Positions 19,800 to 30,848 of a stretch of DNA of 64,000 nucleotides are shown here, piece by piece (positions within the stretch are counted from its first letter, which is position 1; each line of letters begins with the position of its first letter). Both the position numbers and the translations under genes were made by a program. Origin of the DNA: an uncultured Flavobacteriaceae bacterium (GTDB taxonomy: Bacteria > Bacteroidota > Bacteroidia > Flavobacteriales > Flavobacteriaceae); assembly GCA_947503005.1 (NCBI GenBank), contig CANNCA010000010.1, forward strand, positions 1 through 64,000, written 5' to 3'. The notes under the pieces were generated by a model, which saw nothing but the letters and a program-made list of their open reading frames with translations, was not told the origin of the DNA and made no database searches.

Positions 19800-19830
19800 A
19801 AAAAAAGGAGTCAATTAATATGACTCCTTT
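19800..19830 (-). terminator. Terminator of clpC
   Basis: A perfect 10-bp stem (AAAGGAGTCA with TGACTCCTTT), loop ATTAATA. On the minus strand it is followed by seven T. It lies 35 bases past the clpC stop codon. Confidence 0.85.
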
Positions 19831-19864
19831 GATTGCAATTTCTTACGAAAACTTGATTTCTAAG

Positions 19865-22414
19865 TTAGGTCTTTGAAGATTTCTCCGCTTTTTTGATTTT
19901 AATCGTGAGTTCTTCCTTCTTTTTATCCAAATCCATTGAAATGGTATCGCCTTCTTCAAGTTTTGAGTTTACGATTTCCTCCGCTAGCGCATCTTCAATA
20001 TACTTTTGTATGGCCCTCTTAAGTGGTCGAGCTCCATATTGTTTGTCGAATCCTTTTTCAGCGATATAGTCTTTCGCTGCGGTAGATAATTTCAGGTCGT
20101 ATCCGATATCGTTGATTCGAGCAAAAAGCTTATCAAGCTCTATATCAATAATCATATGAATATGTTCGCGTTCAAGAGGATTAAATACGATTACGTCATC
20201 AATACGATTTAGAAATTCAGGAGCAAATGCTTTTTTCAATGCGTTTTCGATAACACTTTTCTGGTGTGTATCTGCCTGCGATTTCTTTGCTGAAGTACCA
20301 AAACCAACACCTTGACCGAAATCTTTCAACTGACGGGCTCCAATATTGGAGGTCATAATGATGATCGAATTTCTAAAATCGATTTTACGTCCAAGACTAT
20401 CAGTTAAGTAACCATCATCCAATACCTGTAATAGCATATTGAACACGTCGGGATGCGCTTTTTCAACTTCATCCAATAGAATCACAGAATAAGGTTTTCT
20501 TCTAACTTTTTCTGTCAACTGACCGCCTTCTTCATAACCTACATATCCTGGAGGTGCGCCCACCAAACGTGATATTGCGAATTTCTCCATGTACTCACTC
20601 ATATCGATGCGTATTAAGGCATCTTCCGAGTCAAATAATTCTTTTGCTAAAACTTTGGCTAGCTGAGTCTTTCCTACTCCTGTTTGTCCTAAGAAAATGA
20701 AAGATCCAATAGGTTTGTTAGGGTCTTTAAGACCTGCCCGGTTTCTTTGAATTGCTTTGGAAACTTTGGCAACAGCTTCATCTTGACCAATAACATTGTT
20801 TTTGATTAGATCTGGTAATTCTGCTAGCTTATTGCTTTCAGTCTGCGCTATTCTATTCACGGGAATGCCACTCATCATAGATACCACATCGGCCACATTG
20901 TCTTCCGTAACGATTTCTTTGTTCAGCTTACTTTCATCTTCCCATCTTTCTTGGGCCGCCGCAAGTTCTTTTTCTAAACGCTTTTCGTCATCGCGAAGCT
21001 TGGCAGCCTCTTCGTACTTTTGCTTTTTAACTACACTATTTTTCAACACCCGAACATCGTCAAGCTGTTTTTCAAGATCGACAATTTGTTTGGGTACATC
21101 CATATTAACGATATGCACGCGCGAACCGGCCTCGTCTAAAGCATCTATCGCCTTGTCCGGTAAAAATCGATCAGTCATGTATCGATTTGTTAATTTCACA
21201 CAGGCAACAATTGCCTCATCAGTATAATCGACATTATGATGGTCTTCGTATTTGCTTTTGATATTTTGAAGTATCTCAATAGTTTCGTCTACAGTAGTCG
21301 GTTCAACGATGACCTTTTGAAATCTACGTTCCAGGGCGCCGTCTTTTTCAATATACTGGCGATACTCATCTAAGGTGGTGGCTCCAATACATTGAATTTC
21401 ACCTCTAGCTAATGCCGGTTTGAACATGTTAGACGCATCTAAACTTCCAGTTGCGCCTCCTGCACCGACAATAGTATGTATTTCGTCAATGAAGAGAATG
21501 ACATCGTCATTCTTTTCCAATTCGTTCATAACTGCCTTCATGCGCTCTTCGAACTGCCCACGGTATTTTGTACCAGCGACTAAAGATGCTAAATCAAGAG
21601 TTACCACTCTTTTACCGTAAAGAATTCTTGAAACTTTTTTATTGATAATACGTAGCGCCAACCCCTCGGCTATTGCACTTTTACCAACACCTGGCTCGCC
21701 AATTAAGAGCGGATTATTCTTTTTTCTTCTACTTAGAATTTGCGAAACCCTTTCAATCTCCTTTTCACGGCCAACAACTGGATCCAGTTTGTTTTCTTCA
21801 GCCATGGCAGTCAAATCACGACCAAAGTTATCCAGAACCGGAGTTTTAGACTTCTTATTTCCTTTTTGATTTGATGCGCCTCCAAAAGTACTTTCCTTTC
21901 CTTCGCTTGTTTCGTCACTATCGCCGGGGAAAGATTCAGAAGTAGGAGCGTCAACAATGTCATCATCACTTGTAATCATGAACTTGAACTGCTCCTTAAC
22001 CCCATCATAGTCTACTTTCAGTTTGTGAAGCAACTTAGTGGTAGGATCGTTTTCGTTTCTTAGAATACAAAGCAACAGGTGAGCGGTATTAATAGAAGAA
22101 CTTTGAAATAGTTTGGCTTCTAAAAAGGTGGTTTTCAAAGCTCGTTCTGCCTGTCTTGTTAAGTGCAAGTTTTTTTTATCCTTTTGAACATTGTTAGGGC
22201 TAGGATTTGAAGGGCTAAGTATTTCTACTTTTCTTCGTAGATGATCCAAGTCGACATCAAGAGCATCCAAAATAGTGATTGCTTTTCCACTTCCGTCACG
22301 CAAAAGGCCTAACATCAAATGCTCGGTTCCGATAAAGTCGTGACCTAACCTCAATGCTTCCTCCTTGCTGTACGCAATTACATCCTTAACTCTAGGGGAA
22401 AAATTATCATCCAT
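19865..22414 (-). CDS. clpC: ATP-dependent Clp protease ATP-binding subunit ClpC
   Basis: 849 residues from the ATG at 22414 (MDDNFSPRVKDVIAYSKEEA). The frame is open 34 codons further upstream, but that extension does not belong to the family. In order: Clp N-domain repeats (about 1-145), a charged linker, AAA+ module 1 (Walker A GEPGVGKS at 239-246, Walker B VILFIDEIH), a UVR-like middle segment (KKQKYEEAAKLRDDEKRLEKE, about 463-483) and AAA+ module 2 (GQTGVGKT at 576-583, ILLDEVEKAHPDV). The UVR-type middle region marks ClpC rather than ClpB. It unfolds proteins for ClpP or refolds aggregates. It is divergent from gyrA. Confidence 0.95.
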   Translation of the reverse strand: MDDNFSPRVKDVIAYSKEEALRLGHDFIGTEHLMLGLLRDGSGKAITILDALDVDLDHLRRKVEILSPSNPSPNNVQKDKKNLHLTRQAERALKTTFLEAKLFQSSSINTAHLLLCILRNENDPTTKLLHKLKVDYDGVKEQFKFMITSDDDIVDAPTSESFPGDSDETSEGKESTFGGASNQKGNKKSKTPVLDNFGRDLTAMAEENKLDPVVGREKEIERVSQILSRRKKNNPLLIGEPGVGKSAIAEGLALRIINKKVSRILYGKRVVTLDLASLVAGTKYRGQFEERMKAVMNELEKNDDVILFIDEIHTIVGAGGATGSLDASNMFKPALARGEIQCIGATTLDEYRQYIEKDGALERRFQKVIVEPTTVDETIEILQNIKSKYEDHHNVDYTDEAIVACVKLTNRYMTDRFLPDKAIDALDEAGSRVHIVNMDVPKQIVDLEKQLDDVRVLKNSVVKKQKYEEAAKLRDDEKRLEKELAAAQERWEDESKLNKEIVTEDNVADVVSMMSGIPVNRIAQTESNKLAELPDLIKNNVIGQDEAVAKVSKAIQRNRAGLKDPNKPIGSFIFLGQTGVGKTQLAKVLAKELFDSEDALIRIDMSEYMEKFAISRLVGAPPGYVGYEEGGQLTEKVRRKPYSVILLDEVEKAHPDVFNMLLQVLDDGYLTDSLGRKIDFRNSIIIMTSNIGARQLKDFGQGVGFGTSAKKSQADTHQKSVIENALKKAFAPEFLNRIDDVIVFNPLEREHIHMIIDIELDKLFARINDIGYDLKLSTAAKDYIAEKGFDKQYGARPLKRAIQKYIEDALAEEIVNSKLEEGDTISMDLDKKKEELTIKIKKAEKSSKT

Positions 22415-22673
22415 AAAAAAATCCGTATAGGCTTTAAAATTAGTAAATCTAGAACAATCTAAGGCAAATACCGTACCCATATTCGATAAACTATATCGAA
22501 ATGACGAAAAAAGCATCGATTTACAAAATAATTAACAGGGTAATTATCAACTATGGCTAACGCAAAAAGTGTTAATAAATTGTTGAATAAAGTACTATAT
22601 GTATTCTTTGAAGGGTTCGATTTTACGTATATTGGCATGCTTTTTTAATCATTTAAATACTTAAGATTTTCAT

Positions 22674-25223
22674 ATGGCGGAAGGAGAAAAATTGATTCCT
22701 ATTAACATCGAAGATGAAATGAAGTCTGCCTACATTGACTATTCAATGTCGGTCATTGTGTCACGTGCACTTCCAGATGTCAGAGATGGATTCAAACCAG
22801 TTCACAGAAGAGTTCTCTATGGCATGTACGAATTAGGTGTACGATCCACCAGTGCGCATAAGAAGTCCGCACGTATTGTGGGTGAAGTTTTGGGTAAGTA
22901 TCACCCTCACGGTGATACCTCGGTATATGATTCGATGGTTCGTATGGCGCAAGAATGGAGCTTACGATATATGATGGTAGATGGCCAGGGTAACTTTGGA
23001 TCCGTCGATGGTGACAGTCCAGCTGCAATGCGATATACGGAGGCTCGTATGCGCAAAATTGCGGATGACATGTTGGCCGATATTGACAAAGATACTGTTG
23101 ACCACCAACTCAATTTCGATGACTCTTTAGAAGAACCTACAGTACTTCCTGCCCGTGTGCCGAACCTATTGGTTAACGGAGCATCGGGAATCGCGGTAGG
23201 TATGGCAACCAATATGCCACCGCACAATCTTACCGAAGTAATTGATGGTACGGTAGCCTATATTGATAATAATGACATCGAGATAGACGAACTTATTACC
23301 CATATTAAAGCGCCTGATTTTCCAACCGGAGGTATTATCTATGGATATGATGGTGTAAAAGAAGCTTTCCATACCGGTCGCGGTAGAGTCGTAATGCGGG
23401 CAAAAGCTACTTTTGAGGAAGTGCAAGGAAGGGAATGCATTGTCGTGACTGAGATTCCTTATCAGGTGAATAAGGCGGATATGATCAAAAAGACTGCAGA
23501 TGCTGTCAATGAGAAAAAAATCGAGGGTATCTCCAGCATTCGTGATGAGTCGGATCGAAAAGGGATGCGTATCGTTTATATCCTAAAAAGGGATGCGATA
23601 CCTAATATTGTTTTGAATACCCTTTACAAGTATACTGCTTTACAATCTTCTTTCAGTGTCAATAACATCGCACTAGTTAATGGCAGGCCACAGTTGTTGA
23701 ATGTCAAAGAAATGATTCATTATTTTGTGGAGCATCGACATGAAGTGGTTGTGCGTCGGACTAAATTTGAGCTTAAAAAAGCAGAAGACCGAGCTCACAT
23801 TTTAGAAGGATTGATCATAGCCTCTGATAATATAGACGAGGTCATCAAGATTATTCGTGCATCTTCCAATGCAGATGAGGCACGTGAGAACTTGATGGAA
23901 CGTTTCAAACTCAGTGAGATTCAGGCGAAGGCGATTGTCGAAATGCGCTTGCGTCAATTGACAGGTCTTGAACAAGATAAATTACGTACTGAGTACGATG
24001 AAGTTATTAAAACAATAGCGGATTTGAAGGATATTTTGGACCGTAAGGAGCGCAGAATGCAAATTATCAAAGACGAGCTCCTTGAAGTTAAGGACAAGTA
24101 TGGTGATGAGCGTCGCTCAGAAATCAATTTTGCCGGTGGCGATTTGAGTATGGAAGATATGATACCTAATGAGCAAGTGGTCATTACCATTTCACATGCA
24201 GGTTATATCAAACGTACACCACTGACAGAATACAAGACACAAAATAGAGGTGGAGTTGGCCAAAAAGCTTCTTCAACTCGAAATGAAGATTTCTTGGAGC
24301 ATTTATTCGTAGGTACCAACCACCAGTATATGTTGTTCTTTACTCAAAAAGGTAAATGTTTCTGGATGCGTGTCTATGAAATTCCAGAGGGAAGTAGAAC
24401 TTCAAAAGGTAGGGCCATTCAAAATTTGATTAACATCGAAAGTGACGATAAGGTTAAGGCATTTATCTGTACGCAAGATTTAAAGGATGAAGAGTACGTC
24501 AATAGCCACTATGTAATTATGGCTACTAAAAAAGGTACCGTTAAGAAAACCTCTTTAGAGCAATATTCTCGTCCTAGGCAAAATGGAATTAATGCTATTG
24601 GAATCAGAGAAGGTGATGAGCTACTAGAAGCTAAATTGACTACAGGAACCAGTCAGATTTTCCTAGGATTGAAATCTGGTAAAGCCATTCGTTTTGAAGA
24701 AAGTAAGACTCGACCGATGGGTAGAAATGCTTCTGGAGTAAGAGGAATTCGATTGGCCAATGACGAAGATGAAGTAATTGGAATGGTATCCGTTCATAAT
24801 TTCGAGGATGAACTTTTGGTTGTTTCCGAAAATGGTTATGGCAAACGATCTAGTATTGAAGATTACAGAATTACCAATCGGGGCGGAAAAGGAGTCAAAA
24901 CCATTTCTATTACAGAAAAAACCGGGGGCTTGGTCGCTATCAAAAATGTCTGTGATTCGGATGATTTGATGATCATAAATAAATCAGGTATAGCAATTCG
25001 AATGAGCGTAGAAGATCTTCGTGTAATGGGAAGGGCCACACAAGGTGTGAAACTCATTAACATCAAAGGAGATGACAGCATTGCGGCCGTAGCTAAGGTC
25101 ATGAAAGATGACGAAGAACTTGAAGAAGTTGATATCATGGATATTGAAGTTACTACGGAAGATGGCACGGCTATTGATAATGGAAGTGCGGATGCTACTA
25201 AAAATAGCTCCGAAGAAGAATAA
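22674..25223 (+). CDS. gyrA: DNA gyrase subunit A
   Basis: 849 residues. The catalytic tyrosine is Y121 in [10 protein letters not shown]. The quinolone-determining region reads [17 protein letters not shown], with T82 and D86 at the positions of E. coli S83 and D87. The GyrA box and C-terminal beta-pinwheel repeats follow ([48 protein letters not shown]). The acidic C-terminal tail ([10 protein letters not shown]) is usual. It introduces negative supercoils with GyrB, which is not here. A TPR protein gene follows after 42 bases and may be co-transcribed. Confidence 0.97.
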   Translation: MAEGEKLIPINIEDEMKSAYIDYSMSVIVSRALPDVRDGFKPVHRRVLYGMYELGVRSTSAHKKSARIVGEVLGKYHPHGDTSVYDSMVRMAQEWSLRYMMVDGQGNFGSVDGDSPAAMRYTEARMRKIADDMLADIDKDTVDHQLNFDDSLEEPTVLPARVPNLLVNGASGIAVGMATNMPPHNLTEVIDGTVAYIDNNDIEIDELITHIKAPDFPTGGIIYGYDGVKEAFHTGRGRVVMRAKATFEEVQGRECIVVTEIPYQVNKADMIKKTADAVNEKKIEGISSIRDESDRKGMRIVYILKRDAIPNIVLNTLYKYTALQSSFSVNNIALVNGRPQLLNVKEMIHYFVEHRHEVVVRRTKFELKKAEDRAHILEGLIIASDNIDEVIKIIRASSNADEARENLMERFKLSEIQAKAIVEMRLRQLTGLEQDKLRTEYDEVIKTIADLKDILDRKERRMQIIKDELLEVKDKYGDERRSEINFAGGDLSMEDMIPNEQVVITISHAGYIKRTPLTEYKTQNRGGVGQKASSTRNEDFLEHLFVGTNHQYMLFFTQKGKCFWMRVYEIPEGSRTSKGRAIQNLINIESDDKVKAFICTQDLKDEEYVNSHYVIMATKKGTVKKTSLEQYSRPRQNGINAIGIREGDELLEAKLTTGTSQIFLGLKSGKAIRFEESKTRPMGRNASGVRGIRLANDEDEVIGMVSVHNFEDELLVVSENGYGKRSSIEDYRITNRGGKGVKTISITEKTGGLVAIKNVCDSDDLMIINKSGIAIRMSVEDLRVMGRATQGVKLINIKGDDSIAAVAKVMKDDEELEEVDIMDIEVTTEDGTAIDNGSADATKNSSEEE

Positions 25224-25265
25224 ATATTAATAATAATTTAAACTCTAACTTTTAATTTTTTGAAG

Positions 25266-26528
25266 ATGAAAACTAAAATTTTAATACTTGCAACAATGTC
25301 CTTTGCAATGGTCTCGTTTGCACAAAAAGCTGAGCTAAAGACAGCTGAGAAAGCTGTTAAAAGCGGAGATATGACAGCTGCAAAGACTGCGCTTGACGGT
25401 ATTTCCGGAATGATCGATGGTGCTGATGAGAAATATCAGACGCAATATCATTTTTTGAGAGGTCAGGCACTAGCCGATTTAGGTAAGAAAGGTGACAATG
25501 CAGCCTTTAAAGAAGCAGCTGAGTCTTTCAACAAAGTCGTTGACATGGAAGAGAAAAGCGGTAAAACAAAATACTCGGCTGAAACGAAACAGCGTATTGC
25601 TGCTCTTACAGCGGATTTGGTCAATTCTGCGGTTGAAGACAATGGTAATAAAAACTTCGATGTGGCGGCTGAAAAGCTGTACACTGCTTACAAAATCAGT
25701 CCTCAAGACACTTCGTATCTCTATTATGCAGCAAGTAGTGCGGTAAATGGCCAACATTTTGAGGAAGCGTTAACCTACTACAATGAGTTGCAGGAAATAG
25801 GTTATGACGGTAGTGGTGTAGTGTATAAAGCTACCAACATTGAAACCGGCGAGGAAGAAATAATGGACAAGGTACAACGGGACCTTATGGTGAAGTCAGG
25901 AACTTTCAAGGATCCGGTTGATGAAAAAACACCATCTAAATCAGCTGAGATAGTTAAGAACACGGCACTCATATATACGCAATTGGGCCAAGATGATAAA
26001 GCATTGGAAGCTTACAAAACGGCTAGAGCTAATGACCCAAATGACGTAAACCTAATCTTGAACGAAGCGAACCTATACTATAAAATGGGTGATAAAGAAA
26101 AGTTCAAGTCGCTAATGGCAGAAGCAGCTGCAGTTGCTCCCGATAATCCGGATTTGCACTATAACATAGGTGTAATCAATATGGAACAAGGTAATATGGA
26201 AGAAGCAAGAGCCGCGTATAAAAGGGCTTTAGAAGTTAATCCTAATTATACCAATGCGCAATTGAACCTCTCTACCACCTATGTAAATGAAGGAAACGGC
26301 CTCATTGACGAAATGAATTCTTTAGGTAATTCACGTAGCGATATTGCACGATATGACGAGTTGAAAAAGAAAAAAGATGATTTATTCGTACAGGGCGCAC
26401 AAGTACTTGAAGATGCTCTTAAACAAAACCCTGACAACCAAGGGATTCTTACACAGTTGAAGAATATCTATGGTGCTATGGGAGACAACGAGAATTTCAT
26501 GAGACTTAAAAAATTGTTGGGCGAATAA
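25266..26528 (+). CDS. Exported tetratricopeptide-repeat protein
   Basis: 420 residues from the ATG at 25266 (an in-frame TTG two codons earlier is less likely). A signal peptide (MKTKILILATMSFAMVSFAQ) places it in the periplasm. TPR helices are seen near residues 30-110, 135-175, and most clearly as ALIYTQLGQDDKALEAYKTARANDPNDV, PDNPDLHYNIGVINMEQGN and MEEARAAYKRALEVNPNYT. This genus-level family regularly follows gyrA in flavobacteria. The binding partner is unknown. A hairpin terminator follows. Confidence 0.85.
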   Translation: MKTKILILATMSFAMVSFAQKAELKTAEKAVKSGDMTAAKTALDGISGMIDGADEKYQTQYHFLRGQALADLGKKGDNAAFKEAAESFNKVVDMEEKSGKTKYSAETKQRIAALTADLVNSAVEDNGNKNFDVAAEKLYTAYKISPQDTSYLYYAASSAVNGQHFEEALTYYNELQEIGYDGSGVVYKATNIETGEEEIMDKVQRDLMVKSGTFKDPVDEKTPSKSAEIVKNTALIYTQLGQDDKALEAYKTARANDPNDVNLILNEANLYYKMGDKEKFKSLMAEAAAVAPDNPDLHYNIGVINMEQGNMEEARAAYKRALEVNPNYTNAQLNLSTTYVNEGNGLIDEMNSLGNSRSDIARYDELKKKKDDLFVQGAQVLEDALKQNPDNQGILTQLKNIYGAMGDNENFMRLKKLLGE

Positions 26529-26552
26529 GAATTCCCCAATTGATTGCAAAGG

Positions 26553-26585
26553 AAACCCCCGCTCATTGAGAGTGGGGTTTTTTTA
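26553..26585. terminator. Terminator after the TPR protein gene
   Basis: AAACCCC and GGGGTTT form the stem base, with a further CTC/GAG pairing inside the loop, and T7 follows. The T tract runs into the stop codon of the convergent NlpC/P60 gene. Confidence 0.75.
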
Positions 26586-27335
26586 TACAATCTTTTTGAT
26601 TACCCTAAGTTTGTGAGTATATCTACTCGATGCGGTATTGAAGATTCCGGTATGGTCCAGTCGGTCAATTCTAACTTTACCATGACAATGGATGATATAA
26701 TTGTTTTCCATTACAATACCTACATGATCGATTACCCCTTCTTTATTATCGAAAAAGGCCAGGTCTCCAGGTTCGCTTTCCTCTATAAAACTTAAGGCTT
26801 CTCCTTGAGCAGATTGTTCCACTGCTGTGCGTTTTAATTGATAACCATTTACCTTGTAAGTCATTTGCGTGAAACCTGAACAATCTAGGCCGAAAGGTGT
26901 TCTTCCTCCCCAAAGAAAAGGTGCATTTAAATATAAGAGTGCGGTTTGTATTAAATTTGATTTGTCTTGTTTGTTTACCAAGAAACCCCCTTCAAATTGA
27001 TGGCCTAAAATTTCCGTACTATGTACAGAAGACCCTAAAACAATCGGAATTAAAGCACCTTCCTTTGTGGATACAAATGAAATGAGATCTGCAGTGTATT
27101 TCGTACTCAACGAAGTCTGTATTTTGTTATATTCGGCCAACTCAAGCTGAAATATTTGATTGTTTGGTACCCATCCTTCACATCGGTCAAAGTCCACGCG
27201 AATTTTGCTCCAAGATTTGCGAGCTTCAAGTACCTTAAAATGTTCACCGTATAAAAGTTGGGACACCAATTCACCCGAATCATCTGCAATTGATCGAACC
27301 GGAACAACACTAAGGTGACAAATACCGTATTGCAT
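26583..27335 (-). CDS. NlpC/P60 (C40) family peptidase with N-terminal SH3-like region
   Basis: 250 residues. The N-terminal part (about 1-65) is a bacterial SH3-like region (CHLSVVPVRSIADDSGELVSQLLYGEHFKVLE, then W-S-K-I and G-W-V). The C-terminal NlpC/P60 domain (about 125-250) carries the catalytic triad C152 in GLDCSGFTQ, H204 in IDHVGIVM and a further histidine in IIHCHG. Such enzymes cut D-Glu to diamino-acid bonds in cell-wall peptides. No signal peptide is evident, so it may act on turned-over muropeptides in the cytoplasm. The thiolase gene lies 17 bases upstream in the same direction. Confidence 0.9.
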   Translation of the reverse strand: MQYGICHLSVVPVRSIADDSGELVSQLLYGEHFKVLEARKSWSKIRVDFDRCEGWVPNNQIFQLELAEYNKIQTSLSTKYTADLISFVSTKEGALIPIVLGSSVHSTEILGHQFEGGFLVNKQDKSNLIQTALLYLNAPFLWGGRTPFGLDCSGFTQMTYKVNGYQLKRTAVEQSAQGEALSFIEESEPGDLAFFDNKEGVIDHVGIVMENNYIIHCHGKVRIDRLDHTGIFNTASSRYTHKLRVIKKIV

Positions 27336-27352
27336 GAAATTTATTGCCTGCT

Positions 27353-28534
27353 TCAGAATTTATTTCTTTCGATAACCATAGCCGAAGCTCCACCGCCGCC
27401 ATTACAGATGGCCGCAGCTCCAATTTTTGCCTCTTTTTGGTGTAGTACGTGAAGTAATGTTACCAAAATTCGAGCCCCAGAGCAACCTAATGGATGCCCC
27501 AATGATACAGCACCACCATTAACATTTACGTTATTGTCAGTAAGGCCCAGTAACTTCATATTGGCCAAGCCTACAACCGCGAACGCTTCATTGAATTCGA
27601 AGAAATCAACATCTTCAATTGTCAAACCAGCTTTTGACAGTGCCTTTGGCAATGCTTTGGCAGGTGCCGTAGTGAACCATTTTGGTTCTAGGGCAGCATC
27701 GGCATAGCCTTTTATTTTTGCCAGAGGTTTTAGGTTTAAATCTTTTGCTTTTTCCGCACTCATTAAAATCAGAGCGGCAGCGCCATCGTTTATGGTAGAG
27801 GCATTGGCCGCTGTAACGGTTCCGTCTTTTGAAAAAGCCGCTCTAAGGGCAGGTATCTTTTCCAATTTCACATTTCTGAACTCCTCATCCTCAGTAACAA
27901 CTATCGGTTCACCTCTACGTTGAGGTACTTCAACAGGAACAACCTCACTGTTAAACCGGCCATTATCCCAAGCGTCGGCCGATCTTTGATACGACTGAAT
28001 GGCGAATGCATCTTGATCTTCCCTACTGAAATTATGCTCAGTGGCACATGCATCTGCACAAACGCCCATGGCATTTTGATCGTAAACATCTACAAGTCCG
28101 TCCTTTTGCATACCATCGATTAGGGAAGTAGGTCCGAATTTTTGACCTGATCTTAAGTGAACATAGTGCGGTATAAGGCTCATATTTTCCATTCCTCCCG
28201 CTACGGCAATTTCGATATCTCCCAGGGCTATTGCCTGAGCCGCTTGTGAAACCGCCTTCATTCCTGAAGCGCATACTTTGTTTATGGTAGTACAAGGTAC
28301 ACTATCGGGGATGCCGGCAAAAATCGCGGCCTGACGTGCTGGAGCTTGTCCCGTACCCGCTTGTACAACATTCCCCATCAATACTTCATCTACCTTACTT
28401 GGATCAAGATTAATTTTTTCCAAAGCCCCTTTGATAGCTATGGCACCTAATTTGGGCGCCGGTATGGTCGATAACTTACCCATAAAGCTACCTATGGGTG
28501 TTCGTACCGCAGATACTATGACTACTTCTCTCAT
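27353..28534 (-). CDS. Acetyl-CoA C-acetyltransferase (thiolase)
   Basis: 393 residues, standard thiolase length. The acyl-accepting cysteine is C88 (INKVCASGMKAV). H347 and C351 lie in GHPLGCSGAR, and C377 lies in the C-terminal CNGGGGASAM signature. It condenses two acetyl-CoA or, in reverse, splits acetoacetyl-CoA. Biosynthetic and degradative thiolases cannot be distinguished from this sequence alone. No other beta-oxidation gene is adjacent. Confidence 0.93.
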   Translation of the reverse strand: MREVVIVSAVRTPIGSFMGKLSTIPAPKLGAIAIKGALEKINLDPSKVDEVLMGNVVQAGTGQAPARQAAIFAGIPDSVPCTTINKVCASGMKAVSQAAQAIALGDIEIAVAGGMENMSLIPHYVHLRSGQKFGPTSLIDGMQKDGLVDVYDQNAMGVCADACATEHNFSREDQDAFAIQSYQRSADAWDNGRFNSEVVPVEVPQRRGEPIVVTEDEEFRNVKLEKIPALRAAFSKDGTVTAANASTINDGAAALILMSAEKAKDLNLKPLAKIKGYADAALEPKWFTTAPAKALPKALSKAGLTIEDVDFFEFNEAFAVVGLANMKLLGLTDNNVNVNGGAVSLGHPLGCSGARILVTLLHVLHQKEAKIGAAAICNGGGGASAMVIERNKF

Positions 28535-28713
28535 TAATAAGTCGATTTAATCTTATGCTTGCGAAATTAATAAATTAAGTGGGTTAACACAGCATCGAAC
28601 ACGGTAGAAACTAATTTGTGGGTCATCTTGAAAAACAATAGTCTTTTGGTTTTAATAAACGGTCATCCTATAAAATGGATAGCTTCTGAACTTCTTTTAC
28701 GGGTATAATTTTC

Positions 28714-28721
28714 TATTTTTG
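28714..28721 (+). promoter_or_regulatory. Candidate -7 element (TATTTTTG) of the 7TM-HD gene
   Basis: TATTTTTG matches TAnnTTTG and lies 18 bases before the ATG at 28740, with a TTC/TTTT-rich segment about 19 bases upstream. Transcription would start about 12 bases before the ATG. Confidence 0.4.
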
Positions 28722-28739
28722 ATACCTGACTGCCTTTCA

Positions 28740-30788
28740 ATGCAAAAATCCCTAGACAATCTTTATAAAAATCAATCGCTGATCTACAAGTATATTCTTT
28801 ATACTGTAACTGTGTTTGGCATTGTATTTTTTTTCCCAAAGGGAGGTAAGTTCAAATACGAGTTCCAGAAGGGCAAGCCTTGGCAGTATGAAAATCTCTA
28901 TGCTCCCTTTGATTTTTCAATTACCAAGACTGCGCAGGAAATTCAGGAGGAACAAAAACTTGTTAAAAGTAATCAAGTAGATTACTTTACTGTTGATACT
29001 TCGATATTGGGAGAAGTTAAAAAGAGTTATGAGGATAAATTCCCCTCAATATTTTCATCGGATAACTATAACCAGAATCAAATCCCTACCCTTAAGCAAG
29101 CAGGGCAAAAAATAATCGATAAACTTTATGCCAAAGGTGTAGTTGAAAACTCTAGGGAATATAATAGGGATGACTCGGTTTATCTTGTTAAAAATAATCT
29201 TCAAAGTTTAGTTTCGTTTAAAGAGCTTCATAAACTTGAAGAAACGGATAATGCGATTCGCGATTTGCTGCGTGAAAATGGCTTGGGAGTATTCACTCGA
29301 CCATTTCAAGAACTATTAGGAGGTATTATTCAACCTAATGTTACCTACGACAATAACCTTTCCGATCAAGCATTAGCGGCTGAAATTGCAAAAATCTCGC
29401 ATACCCGAGGTACAATAGACGAGGGAAAACTGATAGTTGCAAAAGGGGAGGTTGTGGAAGCTGAAAACTATAAAATACTGGACTCACTTAGACAGGAGTA
29501 TGAATCAGAGCTCTGGGCGGCCAACAATTATTATTTCATACTCTTTGGATATACAATTCTTGTGGCATTGGTGCTTATGATGCTTCTTTTCTTCTTGAAA
29601 AAGTACCGGTTTGAAATCTATCAAAACAATACCAAAGTAACCTTCATCTTCTTTAACATTCTCTTGATGGTCTTCGTGACCACAATGATGGTCAAATACA
29701 ATGAAGCTTATGTATTTGTGGTACCTCTCTGTATTCTGCCTCTGCTATTGAAAACATTCTTTGACGCCCGTCTAGGCCTTTTTGTGCATGTTCTGACTGT
29801 ATTGATTTTAGGGTTTGTCGTACCCAATAGTTTCGAGTACATATTTCTTCAAATTATTGCCGGTATTGTTACCATTTTAACCATTTCAGAACTTTATAAA
29901 AGGGCAAATCTGTTTATTTCGGTGGCACAAATAACATTAATCTATGTAGTTGGCTATCTGGCATTTCATATCATCCATGAGGGAAATTTAGAAAATATCG
30001 TTTGGTTCACGTTGGGGCTATTCTTTCTCAACGGTATGATTACTCTTTTTGTTCAGCCGCTTATCTACATTTATGAAAAGGTTTTCGGTCTTGTTTCGGA
30101 TGTTTCGTTGTTGGAGCTTTCAGATACCAACTCAAAGTTGTTGAAAGAATTATCAAATAAGGCCCCAGGTACGTTTCATCACTCACTTCAGGTGGCGAAC
30201 TTGGCTGAGGCAGCGGCGAACGAAATTGGTGCAAATTCGATGTTGGTCAGGGTAGGAGCATTATACCATGATATCGGAAAAATGTTGAATCCGACTTATT
30301 TTACGGAGAATCAGATAACGAACGTAAATCCACATGATGAGCTATCTTCAAAGGATAGTGCAAAAATCATTATTGATCATGTGATAGAAGGAATTGAATT
30401 GGCTCGAAAAAACAATTTGCCAGATAGGGTCATTGATTTTATCAGATCTCATCATGGTACCACTATGGTGTATTATTTTTTTAAAAAGCAACAAGAACTT
30501 GATGCAGATGTTGACGAAAGTGAATTTAGATACCCTGGTCCTATTCCTTTTTCAAAGGAGACTGCAATTTTGATGATGGCCGACTCCGTTGAGGCAGCCT
30601 CTAAAAGTCTAAAGAACCCCACATTTTTGATAATTGACGAGTTTGTCAATAAGATTATCGCAGGTCAAATGGCTGCTGACCAGTTTATAAATGCTGACAT
30701 TACCTTCAAGGAAATTGAAACCATAAAGAAAATATTCAAGCAGAAGTTGACCAATATTTATCACCTTAGAGTCGAATACCCGGAATAG
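28740..30788 (+). CDS. 7TM-HD family membrane phosphohydrolase (PgpH/YqfF-like)
   Basis: 682 residues from the ATG at 28740. The frame opens with a TTG 7 codons earlier, but that lies inside the promoter-like TATTTTTG. One N-terminal transmembrane helix (YILYTVTVFGIVFFF) is followed by an extracytoplasmic 7TMR-HDED domain (about 50-255), seven predicted membrane helices (about 265-450) and a cytoplasmic HD domain with HHSLQVANLAE and YHDIGKM near residue 510. Related proteins hydrolyse cyclic di-AMP. That activity is inferred from the family. Confidence 0.92.
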   Translation: MQKSLDNLYKNQSLIYKYILYTVTVFGIVFFFPKGGKFKYEFQKGKPWQYENLYAPFDFSITKTAQEIQEEQKLVKSNQVDYFTVDTSILGEVKKSYEDKFPSIFSSDNYNQNQIPTLKQAGQKIIDKLYAKGVVENSREYNRDDSVYLVKNNLQSLVSFKELHKLEETDNAIRDLLRENGLGVFTRPFQELLGGIIQPNVTYDNNLSDQALAAEIAKISHTRGTIDEGKLIVAKGEVVEAENYKILDSLRQEYESELWAANNYYFILFGYTILVALVLMMLLFFLKKYRFEIYQNNTKVTFIFFNILLMVFVTTMMVKYNEAYVFVVPLCILPLLLKTFFDARLGLFVHVLTVLILGFVVPNSFEYIFLQIIAGIVTILTISELYKRANLFISVAQITLIYVVGYLAFHIIHEGNLENIVWFTLGLFFLNGMITLFVQPLIYIYEKVFGLVSDVSLLELSDTNSKLLKELSNKAPGTFHHSLQVANLAEAAANEIGANSMLVRVGALYHDIGKMLNPTYFTENQITNVNPHDELSSKDSAKIIIDHVIEGIELARKNNLPDRVIDFIRSHHGTTMVYYFFKKQQELDADVDESEFRYPGPIPFSKETAILMMADSVEAASKSLKNPTFLIIDEFVNKIIAGQMAADQFINADITFKEIETIKKIFKQKLTNIYHLRVEYPE

Positions 30789-30848
30789 GTGATAACTATA
30801 AACACGGAATGATTTTTGCAGATTTTTTCGTATTCAAAACTTTTTAGG